DNA of 64,000 nt from Martelella mediterranea (GCF_021021415.1 NZ_JAINWJ010000010.1:159095-223094); one strand, 5' to 3'. Counted from the first letter of the stretch, positions 47,000 to 57,030 are shown. Notes: generated by a model not told the origin, from the letters alone. Made by a program: numbers and translations.

Positions 47000-47876
47000 C
47001 GCCGCCTCTTCCCCGGCTTGCCGTCGGCGTGGTATCCGTGCCGCGTTCGCCGTAGATCACGAATGGCCGCTCGTCATCGGTGATTACCTTCAGCCGCCGG
47101 GTGTCCTCGTCGTCGTGCAGGGCAGGGCCTTCAAGCACGAAATGGCGCAGCACGCCGCCGAAGGCCTTTTCCAGATTGGCCTGGGTGAAGGTGGTTTCCG
47201 TCGGGCCATAGGCCAGCACCGTGCCCTTGACGAACACCGCCCGGTCGCAGAATTCGGGCACCGAGCCGAGATTGTGGGTCGAGACCAGCATGATCCGGCC
47301 CTCGTCGCGCAGTTCGCCGAGAAGGGCGATGATCTGCTCCTCGGTCTTCACGTCGACGCCGGTGAAGGGTTCGTCGAGCAGGATGACCTGCCCTTCCTGG
47401 GCCAGCGCGCGGGCCAGAAACACGCGCTTGCGCTGGCCGCCGGAAAGCTCGCCGATCTGGCGTTTGGAAAAGGCGGTCATATTGACCCGTTCGAGGGCGG
47501 CGGCGACCATCTCGTGGTCGGCGCGGGAGGGGCGGCGCATGAAGCCCATATGGCCGTAGCGCCCCATCATCACCACGTCTTCGACCAGCACCGGAAAGTT
47601 CCAGTCGACTTCCTCGGCCTGTGGAACATAGGCAACGAGGTTCTGTTTCAGCGCCGCGCGCGCCGGCTGGCCGAGAATTTCGACCGTGCCGCGGGCGAGC
47701 GGCACGAAGCCCATGATCGCCTTGAACAGCGTCGATTTACCCGCGCCGTTGACGCCGACCAGCGCCGTGATCGTGCCGCGCGGGATCTCGAAACTGGCAT
47801 TGGCAAGCGCCGTGTGGCCATTGCGGTAGGTGACGGTTGCCCCCTGCACCGCGAGGCCGGGCTCTGCTTTTGTCAT
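46992..47876 (-). CDS. sitB: manganese/iron ABC transporter ATP-binding protein
   Basis: A 294-residue ABC ATPase: Walker [11 protein letters not shown] at residues 41-50, signature [17 protein letters not shown] near residue 145, Walker [13 protein letters not shown] and the switch region LVSTHNLG. The C-terminal extension beyond residue 240 is longer than in many relatives. It overlaps sitA by 4 bases and sitC by 8. Confidence 0.92.
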   Translation of the reverse strand: MTKAEPGLAVQGATVTYRNGHTALANASFEIPRGTITALVGVNGAGKSTLFKAIMGFVPLARGTVEILGQPARAALKQNLVAYVPQAEEVDWNFPVLVEDVVMMGRYGHMGFMRRPSRADHEMVAAALERVNMTAFSKRQIGELSGGQRKRVFLARALAQEGQVILLDEPFTGVDVKTEEQIIALLGELRDEGRIMLVSTHNLGSVPEFCDRAVFVKGTVLAYGPTETTFTQANLEKAFGGVLRHFVLEGPALHDDEDTRRLKVITDDERPFVIYGERGTDTTPTASRGRGGDA

Positions 47877-48757
47877 TCGGTGAGGCCTTTCGCCACGGTT
47901 TCGGTGGTGACCGACAAGAGGTCGAGATAGGTGGGCACCGGGCCGTCCGGCTCGCTCAGGCTGTCGACATAGAGCACGCCGCCATAGTCCGCCCCGGTCT
48001 CGCGGGCGATCTGGCGGGCGGGTTTGTCGGAAACCGTGCTTTCGGAAAAGATCACGTGGATATCGTTCTCCTTCATGGTGTCGATCACGTGCCGGATCTG
48101 CTGCGGCGTGCCCTGCTGGTCGGCGTTGACCGGCCAGAGATAGAGTTCCTTCAGATCAAGGTCGCGGGCAAGATAGGAAAACGCGCCTTCGCTCGTCACC
48201 AGCCAGCGTTTTTCCGCCGGCACGTCGGCCAGCATGGCGCGCATCGGCTGAAGCCGGGCGGCGATTTCATCGGCATAGGCGCGGGCGTTTTCCGTATAGG
48301 CCTCGGCATTGTCAGGGTCGATCTCGATCAGCGCATCACGGATATTCATAACATAGATTTCGGCGCTGTCGGGCGACATCCAGGCATGGGGGTTGGGCTT
48401 GCCGTCATATTCGCCGCCGGCAATATCGATGGGCTCGATGCCCTCGGAGACCACGACATTGGGCACATCGCCCAGATTCTGCAGGAACTTCTCGAACCAG
48501 CGCTCGAGGTTGAGCCCGTTGGAAAGGATGATGTCGCCATCGCGGGCATTCAATATGTCGCGCGGGGTCGGGGCATAGCCGTGGATTTCAGCGCCCGGCT
48601 TGGTGATCGAAACCACCTCGGCATGCTCGCCCGCGACGTTTTCCGCCATGTCGGCGATCACGGTGAAGGTGGTGACCACTTTCGGCTTGTCGGCGGCAAG
48701 CGCGGAGGTTCCGATCATGGCGATCGCCGCCACGGCTACGGTTCTGGCAAGGCTCAT
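47873..48757 (-). CDS. sitA: manganese/iron ABC transporter substrate-binding protein
   Basis: A 294-residue periplasmic metal-binding protein (cluster A-I). A signal peptide ends near residue 21 (TSALAADK). Metal ligands are seen in [14 protein letters not shown] (His) and [12 protein letters not shown] (His), with acidic ligands nearer the C-terminus. The ATG at 48757 follows AAAGGGAAA; an in-frame start at 48793 adds 12 residues without a site. It heads sitABCD and has a Fur/Mur-type palindrome 74 bases upstream. Confidence 0.92.
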   Translation of the reverse strand: MSLARTVAVAAIAMIGTSALAADKPKVVTTFTVIADMAENVAGEHAEVVSITKPGAEIHGYAPTPRDILNARDGDIILSNGLNLERWFEKFLQNLGDVPNVVVSEGIEPIDIAGGEYDGKPNPHAWMSPDSAEIYVMNIRDALIEIDPDNAEAYTENARAYADEIAARLQPMRAMLADVPAEKRWLVTSEGAFSYLARDLDLKELYLWPVNADQQGTPQQIRHVIDTMKENDIHVIFSESTVSDKPARQIARETGADYGGVLYVDSLSEPDGPVPTYLDLLSVTTETVAKGLTE

Positions 48758-48830
48758 CTTTTTCCCTTTAATGCAGTTAAGAATTATTTGCAACTAATAT
48801 GGCAATGTTCGGCATGCCTGTCAAACGCTA

Positions 48831-48847
48831 TTGCGAATCATTCGCAA
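48831..48847 (-). promoter_or_regulatory. candidate Fur/Mur operator of sitABCD
   Basis: TTGCGAATCATTCGCAA is a 17-base perfect palindrome around TCA, 74 bases before the sitA ATG. Its AATCATT core is shared with Fur-type boxes. In rhizobia the Fur-family protein Mur represses sitABCD when manganese is present, so this is its likely site. Inferred from symmetry and position. Confidence 0.65.
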
Positions 48848-48918
48848 AAAGATTCATTCACCAGACTGCTGACAAAGCACCAGCATTGACCATCATGTGT
48901 CATCCGCACCTCGTGCTT

Positions 48919-49047
48919 GGGTCATGCTCGGACTTGATCCGAGCATCCAGGCGGCTTAAGCCTCTGAATTTGCAAATATTTACAGCGATCCCGCGCCGGG
49001 CGGTCTGGATCCTCGGGTCAAGCCCGAGGATGACCCGGAATGTGGGA
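48919..49047. repeat. intergenic palindromic repeat, copy 2
   Basis: Same architecture as the copy at 41865-41989: GGTCATGCTCGGACTTGATC, continuing to CGAGCATCCAGG, faces TGGATCCTCGGGTCAAGCCC, continuing to GAGGATGACCC, followed in both copies by TGTGGGAG. The spacer between the modules differs. It fills part of the 470-bp gap between sitA and galK, which shows no gene. Confidence 0.85.
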
Positions 49048-49229
49048 GACGTTTGCGAGCAAATTGATTCACTCGGCTGTGCCAAGTGTGCCCAGCCGCC
49101 AGAACACGGCCGTCGGCGCGTTGCCTGCAGATCGCTGCAAACGGCGCGGCTTTCCGCGATTGCACCGCATCTTGACGCGGCCGGGTTTTCTACCCCAAAT
49201 GCACGCGGCATGAATTGGGAGGATTTGGA

Positions 49230-50387
49230 ATGCCTGCGGTCGACTTGCTGCGTGCACGGTTTCTTGAACATTTCGACGGCGAGCCGCAGTTTTTCCGCGC
49301 GCCGGGGCGGGTCAATCTGATTGGCGAGCATACCGATTACAATGACGGCTTCGTGATGCCGGCGGCGCTTGAATTTGAGGCGCAGGCCGCGGCGGCCGCC
49401 CGGCCCGACCGGGTGATCCGCATTCACTCCCTCAACAACGGCAAGACCGCAGAAGTCGATCTCGACGGCGCGAAACCCGAACCGCGCGGCGACTGGACCG
49501 ATTATGCCTTCGGCGTTGCGGTCATGCTGGAAGCGGCGGGAAACAGGCTCTCCGGCGCCGATATCCTGGTTTCTTCCACGGTGCCGGTCGGCGCGGGGCT
49601 CTCGTCCTCGGCGGCGCTCGAAGTGGTGGTCGGCTACGCCCTGCTTTCGCTTGCGGGTCGTGAGGTCGACACGGTCGAGCTTGCGAAGCTGTGCCAGAAG
49701 GCGGAAAACGAATTCGTCGGCATGCGCTGCGGCATCATGGATCAGTTCATCTCCTGCAATGGCGTGGTCGATCACGCGCTGATGATCGATTGCCGCTCGC
49801 TTGCAAGCCGGCCCGTTCCGATCGATCAGAGGGCGCGGATCGTGGTCGCCAATTCCATGGTTCACCACGCGCTGGCCGATGGCGAGTACAACAAGCGCCG
49901 CCAGTCCTGCGAGGAGGGGGTAAGGCTGCTCCGACCGGCGCTGGGCGAAATCCGGGCGCTGAGGGACGTCAGCTTCGAGGACCTCGAGGAGAACCGCGAT
50001 TTCCTGCCGGACCTCACCTATCGCCGCTGCCGCCATATCGTCACCGAGAACGAGCGCGTGCTGCAGGCGGCCGAAGCCTTGCAGAATGCCGATCTCGACA
50101 CGTTCGGACGGCTGATGAATGCCTCGCATGTCTCCATGCGCGACGATTACGAAATCTCCTGCGCGGAGGTCGATAGCCTCGTCGATATCGCCCAGGCGCA
50201 AAAGGGCGTCTTTGGCGCGCGCATGACCGGCGGCGGTTTCGGCGGCTCGGTGGTGGCGCTGGTGGAAAGCGGCGCGGTGGAGAGCTTCATCGCCAATGTC
50301 CGCGCCGCCTATCAGGATGCCACCGGGCACATATCGGAAATCTTTGCCTGTGCGCCGAAAAATGGCGTCGGGCCCCTTACGGATTGA
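49230..50387 (+). CDS. galK: galactokinase
   Basis: A 385-residue GHMP-family kinase making galactose-1-phosphate. Motifs are [19 protein letters not shown] near residue 26 (substrate signature), [16 protein letters not shown] (ATP loop) near residue 120, and [17 protein letters not shown] near the C-terminus. The ATG at 49230 follows GGGAGGA; an in-frame TTG at 49215 is upstream of that site. First gene of galK-galT-galE, the Leloir pathway. Confidence 0.96.
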   Translation: MPAVDLLRARFLEHFDGEPQFFRAPGRVNLIGEHTDYNDGFVMPAALEFEAQAAAAARPDRVIRIHSLNNGKTAEVDLDGAKPEPRGDWTDYAFGVAVMLEAAGNRLSGADILVSSTVPVGAGLSSSAALEVVVGYALLSLAGREVDTVELAKLCQKAENEFVGMRCGIMDQFISCNGVVDHALMIDCRSLASRPVPIDQRARIVVANSMVHHALADGEYNKRRQSCEEGVRLLRPALGEIRALRDVSFEDLEENRDFLPDLTYRRCRHIVTENERVLQAAEALQNADLDTFGRLMNASHVSMRDDYEISCAEVDSLVDIAQAQKGVFGARMTGGGFGGSVVALVESGAVESFIANVRAAYQDATGHISEIFACAPKNGVGPLTD

Positions 50388-50395
50388 GCGAAGAC

Positions 50396-51433
50396 ATGAA
50401 CACATTCACCGATCATCCGCACCGTCGCTACAATCCGCTTGCCGGCGAATGGGTGCTGGTATCGCCACATCGCTCCAAGCGCCCCTGGCAGGGGCAGGTG
50501 GAGGACGCGGAGGTGCCGGACATGCCGGCCCATGATCCGGATTGCTATCTCTGTGCCGGCAATACCCGCATCAACGGCGCGAAAAACCCCGACTACACGC
50601 ACACCTACGTGTTCGACAACGATTTCGCCGCGCTGACAGAAGATGCGCCCGCCGAGAGCTTCCGCGACGGGCTGTTGATGGCGGAGGGCGAGAGCGGCAT
50701 CTGCCGTGTGATCTGCTTTTCGCCCCGCCACGACCTGACGCTTGCCCGTATGGCGGTCGATGATATCGCAAGGGTGGTCGATGCCTGGGTCGAGCAATAT
50801 CTTGAACTCGGCGCGCGGCCGGATATCGGCTATGTCCAGATTTTCGAGAACCGGGGCGCGATGATGGGCTGTTCCAACCCCCACCCGCACGGCCAGATCT
50901 GGGCAAGCCGCAACCTGCCGAACGCCGCCGCGAAAGAGACCGAAACCCAGCACGCCTACTACGATCAGCACGGCACGCCGCTGTTGATGGCCTATCTCGA
51001 TCAGGAACGCGGGCTCGGTGAGCGCATCCTGTTTGAAAATGACGGCTTCGTCGTGCTGGTGCCCTATTGGGCGGTCTGGCCGTTCGAGACCATGGTGCTG
51101 CCGAAGCGCCATATCCGCTCGATGGAGGAGATGGAGGCCGACGAGCGGGTGCAGCTTGCCGAGGCGCTGTCCAAGGTCACGATCCGCTACGACAATCTGT
51201 TCGCCACCTCGTTTCCCTATTCGATGGGCTTTCACCAGCGCCCGACCGATGGCGAAGCCCATGACGAATGGGTGATGCACGCCCATTTCTATCCGCCGCT
51301 GCTGCGTTCGGCGACGGTGAAGAAATTCATGGTCGGCTTCGAATTGCTTGGCACGCCGCAGCGCGACCTGACCCCGGAACAGGCGGCCGACCGCTTGCGC
51401 GGCCTGTCCGATACCCATTATCTCGCTGGCTGA
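50396..51433 (+). CDS. galT: galactose-1-phosphate uridylyltransferase
   Basis: A 345-residue enzyme that exchanges UDP between UDP-glucose and galactose-1-phosphate. The catalytic HPH is in [12 protein letters not shown] near residue 162, and zinc-binding residues include the CYLCAGN region near residue 50. The second half has [13 protein letters not shown]. The ATG at 50396 is 8 bases after galK; a TTG overlapping the galK stop is rejected. Confidence 0.96.
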   Translation: MNTFTDHPHRRYNPLAGEWVLVSPHRSKRPWQGQVEDAEVPDMPAHDPDCYLCAGNTRINGAKNPDYTHTYVFDNDFAALTEDAPAESFRDGLLMAEGESGICRVICFSPRHDLTLARMAVDDIARVVDAWVEQYLELGARPDIGYVQIFENRGAMMGCSNPHPHGQIWASRNLPNAAAKETETQHAYYDQHGTPLLMAYLDQERGLGERILFENDGFVVLVPYWAVWPFETMVLPKRHIRSMEEMEADERVQLAEALSKVTIRYDNLFATSFPYSMGFHQRPTDGEAHDEWVMHAHFYPPLLRSATVKKFMVGFELLGTPQRDLTPEQAADRLRGLSDTHYLAG

Positions 51434-51483
51434 GCCACGCATGAAGAAACCTGCCGGAGCATCGGCGGGCAAGGGAGAACAAA

Positions 51484-52476
51484 ATGACCATTCTCGTTAC
51501 CGGCGGCGCCGGTTATGTCGGATCCCACATGGCCTATGCGCTGGTCGATCGCGGCGAAAAGGTGGTGGTGCTGGACGATCTGTCCACCGGCCACGGCGAA
51601 CTGGTGCCGGAGGCGGCAAAGCTGGTCAAGGGCGATATCGCCGACGCCAAACTGGTCAGCCGGCTGATCGCCGATGAGGGCATCAATGCGATCGCCCATT
51701 TCGCCGGCTCGATCGTGGTTTCGGATTCGGTCGCCGACCCGCTGACCTATTACGAAAACAACACCGTCAAGTCGCGCGCGCTGATCGAAACCGCGGTCGC
51801 CGCCAAGGTCGAGGCGTTTCTGTTTTCCTCGACCGCCGCCGTTTACGGCGAGCCGGGCGCGGACCTTCTGGACGAGGAGCAGAACCTGCAGCCGGTTTCG
51901 CCCTATGGCTGGTCGAAGCTGATGACCGAGGTGATGCTGCGCGACAGCGCCGCAGCCTACGGCCTCAAATATGCGGCGCTGCGCTATTTCAACGTCGCCG
52001 GCGCCGATCCCGCAGGTCGCACCGGCGAGACCCGCGAACACGCCACCCATCTGATCGAGATCGCCGCCCAGGCCGCGACCGGCCGGCGCAACCGCATGGA
52101 GGTGTTCGGCACGGACTACCCGACGCCGGACGGCACCTGCCTGCGCGATTACATCCACGTCACCGACCTGATCGACGCCCATGTCAAGGCGCTGATGCAT
52201 CTGCTGAACGGCGGCGAGAACTTCGTCGCCAATTGCGGCTATGGCCACGGCTTCTCGGTGCTGCAGGTGGTCGACGCGATCAAGCGGGTCTCCGGCGTCG
52301 ACTTCCGCGTGGACATGTCCGACCGCCGCCCCGGCGACCCGCCGGCGCTGGTCGCCGACAGCGCGCGGGTGCGCGAAATCCTCGGCTGGGAGCCGCAATA
52401 TGACGATCTCGACACGATCGTGAAACACGCGCTGGCGTGGGAGGATCAACTGGTGAAGGGCCGGGTGAAGCTGTAG
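51484..52476 (+). CDS. galE: UDP-glucose 4-epimerase
   Basis: A 330-residue short-chain dehydrogenase-type epimerase. The NAD motif GGAGYVGSH is at residues 7-15, FSSTAAVYGEPG holds the catalytic serine/threonine region and PYGWSKLMTE the YxxxK pair. It closes the galactose pathway and supplies UDP-galactose for surface polysaccharide. It is 50 bases after galT. No terminator follows at once: an insertion element remnant comes first. Confidence 0.95.
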   Translation: MTILVTGGAGYVGSHMAYALVDRGEKVVVLDDLSTGHGELVPEAAKLVKGDIADAKLVSRLIADEGINAIAHFAGSIVVSDSVADPLTYYENNTVKSRALIETAVAAKVEAFLFSSTAAVYGEPGADLLDEEQNLQPVSPYGWSKLMTEVMLRDSAAAYGLKYAALRYFNVAGADPAGRTGETREHATHLIEIAAQAATGRRNRMEVFGTDYPTPDGTCLRDYIHVTDLIDAHVKALMHLLNGGENFVANCGYGHGFSVLQVVDAIKRVSGVDFRVDMSDRRPGDPPALVADSARVREILGWEPQYDDLDTIVKHALAWEDQLVKGRVKL

Positions 52477-52564
52477 GAGCGAGGAAGGCTCGGTAGCGAT
52501 CTCGCGCACGGTTCGCGGGCGCCTCCACCCTGTCAGGCGTCATTCTCGGTCCTGTTGTAAAGCC

Positions 52565-52605
52565 CGGAGACATGGCTGACAGATGTTCGGAGACATGGCT
52601 GACAG
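52565..52605. repeat. 18-bp direct repeat at the left end of the IS481 remnant
   Basis: CGGAGACATGGCTGACAG occurs twice without mismatch, at 52565-52582 and 52588-52605. The inner copy and the sequence between form the left terminal repeat of the element. Confidence 0.8.
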
Positions 52606-52965
52606 TCATTTGCCATTTCTGAGGTCGATGAGAGCAACCTGGTTTGCTGCGAAGAACATGCGGTATTGGCCGTCGGTCTCCAAGGGTCTGATGGCGAGTG
52701 CCTCGCCCTGAAAGGCCTTCGGCACACGCCATGCCTTGCCGTTGAATGCGACATAGGTCTTTGTGCTGCTGACGCGCCTGACGATCTTGCCCGGATCGTA
52801 AACAGGCTCCGGAGCAGTGGCGGGAAAGCTGCGCGCCCTCAAGCGCACAAAGCCGGCAAAACTCCAACCGTTGATCCACCACAGACCTCGTCTCCCACCC
52901 CATCCAAACCTCCCGGATTGCTATCCGGGACGTGTCAGGCATGTCTCCGAACATCTGTCAGGTAT
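52572..52965 (-). mobile_element. internally deleted IS481-family insertion element
   Basis: The two ends are 33-bp inverted repeats, 52572-52604 and 52933-52965, matching at 30 of 33 positions (core ATGTCTCCGAACATCTGTCA on the plus strand of the right end). Between them lie the first 20-odd codons and the last 70-odd codons of an IS481-type transposase on the minus strand, with the middle missing. Total 394 bp against roughly 1.1-1.3 kb for a complete element. It could only move if a full copy elsewhere supplies transposase. Confidence 0.78.
52606..52903 (-). pseudogene. IS481-family transposase, central part deleted
   Basis: The N-terminal fragment (52903 down to about 52845) reads MGWETRSVVDQRLEFCRLCA, the start of an IS481-type transposase. 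The C-terminal fragment (about 52845 to 52606) reads PEPVYDPGKIVRRV, then AFNGKAWRVPKAFQGEALAI and VALIDLR, the conserved end. The two are in different frames and all of the catalytic DDE region is absent, so no active protein is possible. Confidence 0.75.
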
Positions 52966-53034
52966 GGATCAAGGCCGCACAACAAGCCCGAGCATGATGG
53001 AGGAGAGTGGGGCGAGCTTTGTCAGCAGTCCGGC

Positions 53035-53066
53035 CCCTCCGAGGCATCGCTTCGGAGGGTTTTTGT
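53035..53066 (+). terminator. intrinsic terminator, probably of the gal operon
   Basis: An 8-bp stem (CCCTCCGA with TCGGAGGG) followed by TTTTTGTTT on the plus strand. The nearest plus-strand gene is galE, 560 bases upstream across the IS481 remnant, so the insertion may have separated the operon from its terminator. Confidence 0.75.
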
Positions 53067-53085
53067 TTGTCGGGCGTCTTGAGGC

Positions 53086-54189
53086 CTACTTGTCTGTGCC
53101 TAGTTCGGTTGCGGTCTCGTAGCCTTCCATCTCGATCGTCTTGATGTCGGCGGCGTCGAGGTCCTGCGCCTTCAGGTCGACAAAGCGGATGCTGCTGTTG
53201 TCGTAGGTGCGGAGATAGAAGCGCTGCTTCTCCAGGTCGTTGGCCGTCGTCCACTGCGTGTAATCCTGATGCACCTGGCCATCGGCATCGGTTTCGCGGA
53301 TCGCACCCTTCGGAATATCGAAATTGTTCAGGATATGGAACGCCTGGAAGACATCGTCTTCACTGGTCGCGCCCTGGTCCACGCCGGTCTGGAACAGCGC
53401 CGCGCGCACGAAACGCGAGGGTGAGGTGAAGTCGCCCGGCACGCCCAGCATGCCCGTGCCTTCTCCGAAGCCGGTGATCTTGACGTTGCCGAACTGCTTG
53501 GGCGGAACGTTGTCATAGCTCAGATTGACGTAGTTCTTCAGATTGGTCATGTGCCAGTCGAAGGGCGGGTTGTTGGTGATCACGCCAACTTCGTTGTCAT
53601 GGATGTTCAACTTGCCGTCGACATATTCAACGACGATGGTGTTGCCGGCGGCGTCGGTGATGACATAGTGCAGCGGCAGCACGATGCCGAAATGCGCGAA
53701 GGTGACCGGCGCGACCGTGATATCGGAAAGCGCTGCCTTGGCCTCCTCGACCGTCGCGAAATTGTCGAGAATGTAGGAGCCGAGCTGCCAGGGGGCCAGC
53801 GTGCTGTTCTGCGCATCGGCGGTATAGGGCTGGTAGCCGGCCGACTGGCTGAAATAGAATATCCCGATCGAAAGGCCCTTTTCGTTGAGGCCGTCGATGA
53901 TCACCGGCATGTCGACGCCGTTGGTGCCCACACTTGCGTATTTTGAGGTCCAGGTCAGACCCGGCTTGCCATCCGGGGTTTCGCCGACGCGTTCGAAATT
54001 GCGCGGCGAGACGATCACGTTGGACTGAAGGTCGACGCCGAATTCCATCGTCCGCGCGCGCACGACCGAGCCGTCCTTGGCCGTCAGCGTGATGCCGGTG
54101 CAGGCGTCGGCCGTTGAGGCAAGCAGCATTGTGGATGCCAGAGCGCCCGCCGTAAATCGGATGCACTTCGAAATTTTCGTTCTGAACAT
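53086..54189 (-). CDS. secreted Ntn-hydrolase, choloylglycine hydrolase/penicillin V acylase family
   Basis: A 367-residue protein with a signal peptide; cleavage after TADA would expose Cys30 (start of CTGITLTAKDGSVV), the N-terminal nucleophile of this family. Also conserved are ARTMEFG and GVITNNPPFDWHMTNLKNY. Gram-negative members of this type are exported and several cut N-acyl homoserine lactones or penicillin V, more than bile salts. The substrate here is inferred. The ATG at 54189 follows GGAGAAGACC; the longer in-frame start is unlikely. Confidence 0.88.
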   Translation of the reverse strand: MFRTKISKCIRFTAGALASTMLLASTADACTGITLTAKDGSVVRARTMEFGVDLQSNVIVSPRNFERVGETPDGKPGLTWTSKYASVGTNGVDMPVIIDGLNEKGLSIGIFYFSQSAGYQPYTADAQNSTLAPWQLGSYILDNFATVEEAKAALSDITVAPVTFAHFGIVLPLHYVITDAAGNTIVVEYVDGKLNIHDNEVGVITNNPPFDWHMTNLKNYVNLSYDNVPPKQFGNVKITGFGEGTGMLGVPGDFTSPSRFVRAALFQTGVDQGATSEDDVFQAFHILNNFDIPKGAIRETDADGQVHQDYTQWTTANDLEKQRFYLRTYDNSSIRFVDLKAQDLDAADIKTIEMEGYETATELGTDK

Positions 54190-54470
54190 GGTCTTCTCCG
54201 GTGTTTCGGTGTCGGCCCTGTGTGTCTCCGGGTTCGGTTTCACAGGCGTTCTGGCGCGCAATGGCCGATGTAGCCGGGCTAGCAGATACGGGTTTGCGCG
54301 TCTGCACACGTTAACGGAGAGCAGCGGACCGCTGGCGCAATTCTCAAGGAATTATGCAATATAAACAATCGCCTGAGGGCTGGATGACGGCGCGGCTGGT
54401 CGCTGGAGGCACCAAAAAAAGTCTGACGCCTTTGAACGCGCGCATGGCCACTGCCACACGCGCGCTGATT

Positions 54471-55319
54471 TTATCGCACCAGCAGAACCGGGATCTTGCA
54501 GGCGCGCAGCACCGCCGTCGTGGTCGAGCCGATCACCAGCGTGCGGATGCGTGAATGGCCATAAGCGCCCATCACCAGAAGATCGGTCTTTTCCTCCGCC
54601 GCGACTTCCTCGATCACCGTTTCGGGGTGGCCGGGCCGGATGACGAGCCGGGCGGCGACATTGGCGGCCTCGAGCCGCTTGACGGCGTCCGCCGCCTTTT
54701 GCGCCAGTGCGTCGCTCTCCTTGCAGACCGCAAGCAGCGTCACGTTGGTCTTTTCCAGGATCGGGCTTGAGGTTACCCGCTCCACCGCCTTGTCGGCGCT
54801 CGCGCCGCCATCATAGGCGATCAGCACCTTGTGGATCGGTTTGAACGCGCGGGCGGCAACGAAGACCGGACGCCTGGCGGTGCGTACCGCCCGCTCCAGG
54901 TTGGAGCCGAGGTGGCCGGAGGCGAAGTCCGCGCCTTCGCCGCGCTTGCCGATCACGATCAGCCGCGAATCCGCGCCGACGTCCTCGATTGCCTCGACGA
55001 AATCGCCATTGCGCATCTTGGTGGTGACGGCGGTGACGCCTTCCACCGAAAGCCGCTCGACGGCGGCTTCCAGCAGCAGCCGGCCGCGCTGTTGCGCAAG
55101 CTTGGCGTTCTGCGCATCCGCCTCGGCAAGCTCCTCCAGCAGCGCCGAACGCGCGCCAAGGCCGATGGAGCCGGAGAGGTTGGTATGCGCCTGGCCACTG
55201 CGCTCCAGCACATGCACCAGCTCGACGGAGATGCCCAGTTGCCCGGCAATCCATGCGGCATGGTCGCACACGCTTTCGGCATAATTCGAGGCATCGATGA
55301 AAGCTGTCAGCTTTTCCAT
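54471..55319 (-). CDS. universal stress protein with two Usp domains
   Basis: A 282-residue protein made of two tandem UspA domains. Each keeps the ATP-binding G-x2-G-x(8-9)-G-S/T motif: GKRGEGADFASGHLGS in the first half and GAYGHSRIRTLVIGS near the end. Usp proteins help survival under starvation, oxidants or low oxygen. The start at 55319 has GGAGG at workable spacing; one at 55325 sits too close to it. It is 14 bases downstream of a SulP transporter gene and probably shares its operon. Confidence 0.88.
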   Translation of the reverse strand: MEKLTAFIDASNYAESVCDHAAWIAGQLGISVELVHVLERSGQAHTNLSGSIGLGARSALLEELAEADAQNAKLAQQRGRLLLEAAVERLSVEGVTAVTTKMRNGDFVEAIEDVGADSRLIVIGKRGEGADFASGHLGSNLERAVRTARRPVFVAARAFKPIHKVLIAYDGGASADKAVERVTSSPILEKTNVTLLAVCKESDALAQKAADAVKRLEAANVAARLVIRPGHPETVIEEVAAEEKTDLLVMGAYGHSRIRTLVIGSTTTAVLRACKIPVLLVR

Positions 55320-55333
55320 TTCCATATCCTCCT

Positions 55334-56830
55334 CTAGTGGCTCTGTTGCTTCATGTATTCTTCGAGCGCGTCCGGCTTGTCGTGAACGGCAAGACGGTCG
55401 ACGATGGTGGCGCTCGCCTCGTTGAGGCCGATAACCTCCACATCCGCGCCCTCGCGGCGGAATTTCATCACAACCATGTCCAGCGCCGCAACACTTGAAA
55501 TATCCCAGATATGGGCGCGGGTGAGGTCGATGACCACTTTCTCAAGCACTTCGCGGAAATCGAAGGCGGCGTTGAAATCCTCCACCGAGGCGAAGAACAA
55601 CTGTCCCTCGACATGATAGGTGCGGGTCTTGCCGTCCTCGGAAAGCTCCGAACGCACGCCGAAGAACTGCGCGATCTTCCAGGCAAAGAAGATGCCGGAG
55701 AGCAGCACGCCGACAAGCACGCCGATGGCGAGGTTATGGGTGGCGACCACCACCGCGACCACCGCGACCATGACGATTGAGGAGGAACGCGGATGATCCT
55801 TGAGGTTCTTGATCGACGACCACGAGAAAGTGCCGATCGAGACCATGATCATGACGGCGACCAGCGCCGGCATCGGGATCTGGCGCACCCACTGGTCGAG
55901 CACGACCACCAGGATCAGCAGCACCACGCCGGCAACGAAGGTGGAAAGCCGGCCGCGACCGCCGGATTTGATGTTGATCATCGACTGGCCGATCATGGCA
56001 CAGCCGGCCATGCCGCCGATGAAGCCGGTGCAGAAATTGGCGATACCCTGGCCGGCGCATTCCTGGTTGCGGTTGGAGCGCGTGTCGGTCAGGTCGTCGA
56101 TCAACTGCGCGGTCATCAGGCTTTCAAGCAGGCCGACCACGGCGACGGCGAGCGAATAGGGCAGGATGATCAGCAGCGTTTCAAGCGTCAGCGGCACCAT
56201 CGGCAGATGGAAGAACGGGAAGCTTTCCGGCAACTCGCCCATATCGCCGACATTGCGGACATCGAGGCCGAAGGCCACGGCGACGATGGTGATCAGCACG
56301 ATCGCGACCAGCGGCGATGGGACGGCCTTGGTGAAGCGCGGCAGGAGATAGATGATCGCCAGCGCGCCTGCCACCAGAACATAGGTCATCGGCGTGACGT
56401 CGATCAGCTCCGGCAACTGCGCCATGAAGATCAGGATCGCCAGCGCGTTGACGAAGCCGGTCATCACCGAGCGCGAGACAAAGCGCATCAGCGCGCCGAG
56501 TTTCAGCACCCCGAAGATCACCTGAATGACGCCGGCCAGCACGGTCGCGGCCAGCAGATATTCCAGTCCGTGGCCGGCGACCAGCGGCGTCATCAACACG
56601 GCGGTGGCTGCCGTTGCCGCCGAGATCATGCCCGGACGACCGCCGACGAAGGCGATGATCACCGAAATGGAGAACGAGGCGAACAGGCCGACCTTGGGAT
56701 CGACGCCGGCGATGATGGAAAAGGCGATGGCTTCCGGAATAAGCGCCATCGCCACGACGAGGCCGGAGAGAATATCGGCACGCGGCGTGCCGAACCACTC
56801 GCGGCGGTACGTGGAAAGTGAAAATGACAT
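55334..56830 (-). CDS. SulP (SLC26) family anion transporter with STAS domain
   Basis: A 498-residue membrane protein. About 10-14 helices (start [20 protein letters not shown], the SulP signature region) are followed by a C-terminal STAS domain (about residues 400-490, [20 protein letters not shown]). Such proteins move sulfate, bicarbonate or dicarboxylates, often with sodium or protons. The anion is not determinable here. It lies just upstream of the Usp gene; SulP-Usp pairing suggests a stress-linked anion uptake unit. Confidence 0.92.
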   Translation of the reverse strand: MSFSLSTYRREWFGTPRADILSGLVVAMALIPEAIAFSIIAGVDPKVGLFASFSISVIIAFVGGRPGMISAATAATAVLMTPLVAGHGLEYLLAATVLAGVIQVIFGVLKLGALMRFVSRSVMTGFVNALAILIFMAQLPELIDVTPMTYVLVAGALAIIYLLPRFTKAVPSPLVAIVLITIVAVAFGLDVRNVGDMGELPESFPFFHLPMVPLTLETLLIILPYSLAVAVVGLLESLMTAQLIDDLTDTRSNRNQECAGQGIANFCTGFIGGMAGCAMIGQSMINIKSGGRGRLSTFVAGVVLLILVVVLDQWVRQIPMPALVAVMIMVSIGTFSWSSIKNLKDHPRSSSIVMVAVVAVVVATHNLAIGVLVGVLLSGIFFAWKIAQFFGVRSELSEDGKTRTYHVEGQLFFASVEDFNAAFDFREVLEKVVIDLTRAHIWDISSVAALDMVVMKFRREGADVEVIGLNEASATIVDRLAVHDKPDALEEYMKQQSH

Positions 56831-57030
56831 GTATGGTCCCTGAAAATCTGTTTGCGGCGGGCAGCGCCCGGCCTTGGGAGGAAACAGGTTTCAATGGTTG
56901 TCCGGCGGATCGGCGGCCGGAAGAGCCACCCGGATTTTCACCGGGTCCGGGGTTCAATGCGGTTTCAATAGCGGGGAGCCGGGCCGGGGGCAAGGTTGGG
57001 TCGGGCAAAATGTGGCGGAAAAAAGTACGG

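Noticed and set aside
52280..52954. Long minus-strand frame across galE and the IS481 remnant
   Set aside because: It joins the IS transposase N-terminal fragment to the antisense strand of galE; only the first part is real remnant sequence.
54354..54554. Plus-strand frame before the universal stress protein gene
   Set aside because: Its second half is antisense to the Usp gene and nothing in it resembles a known protein.
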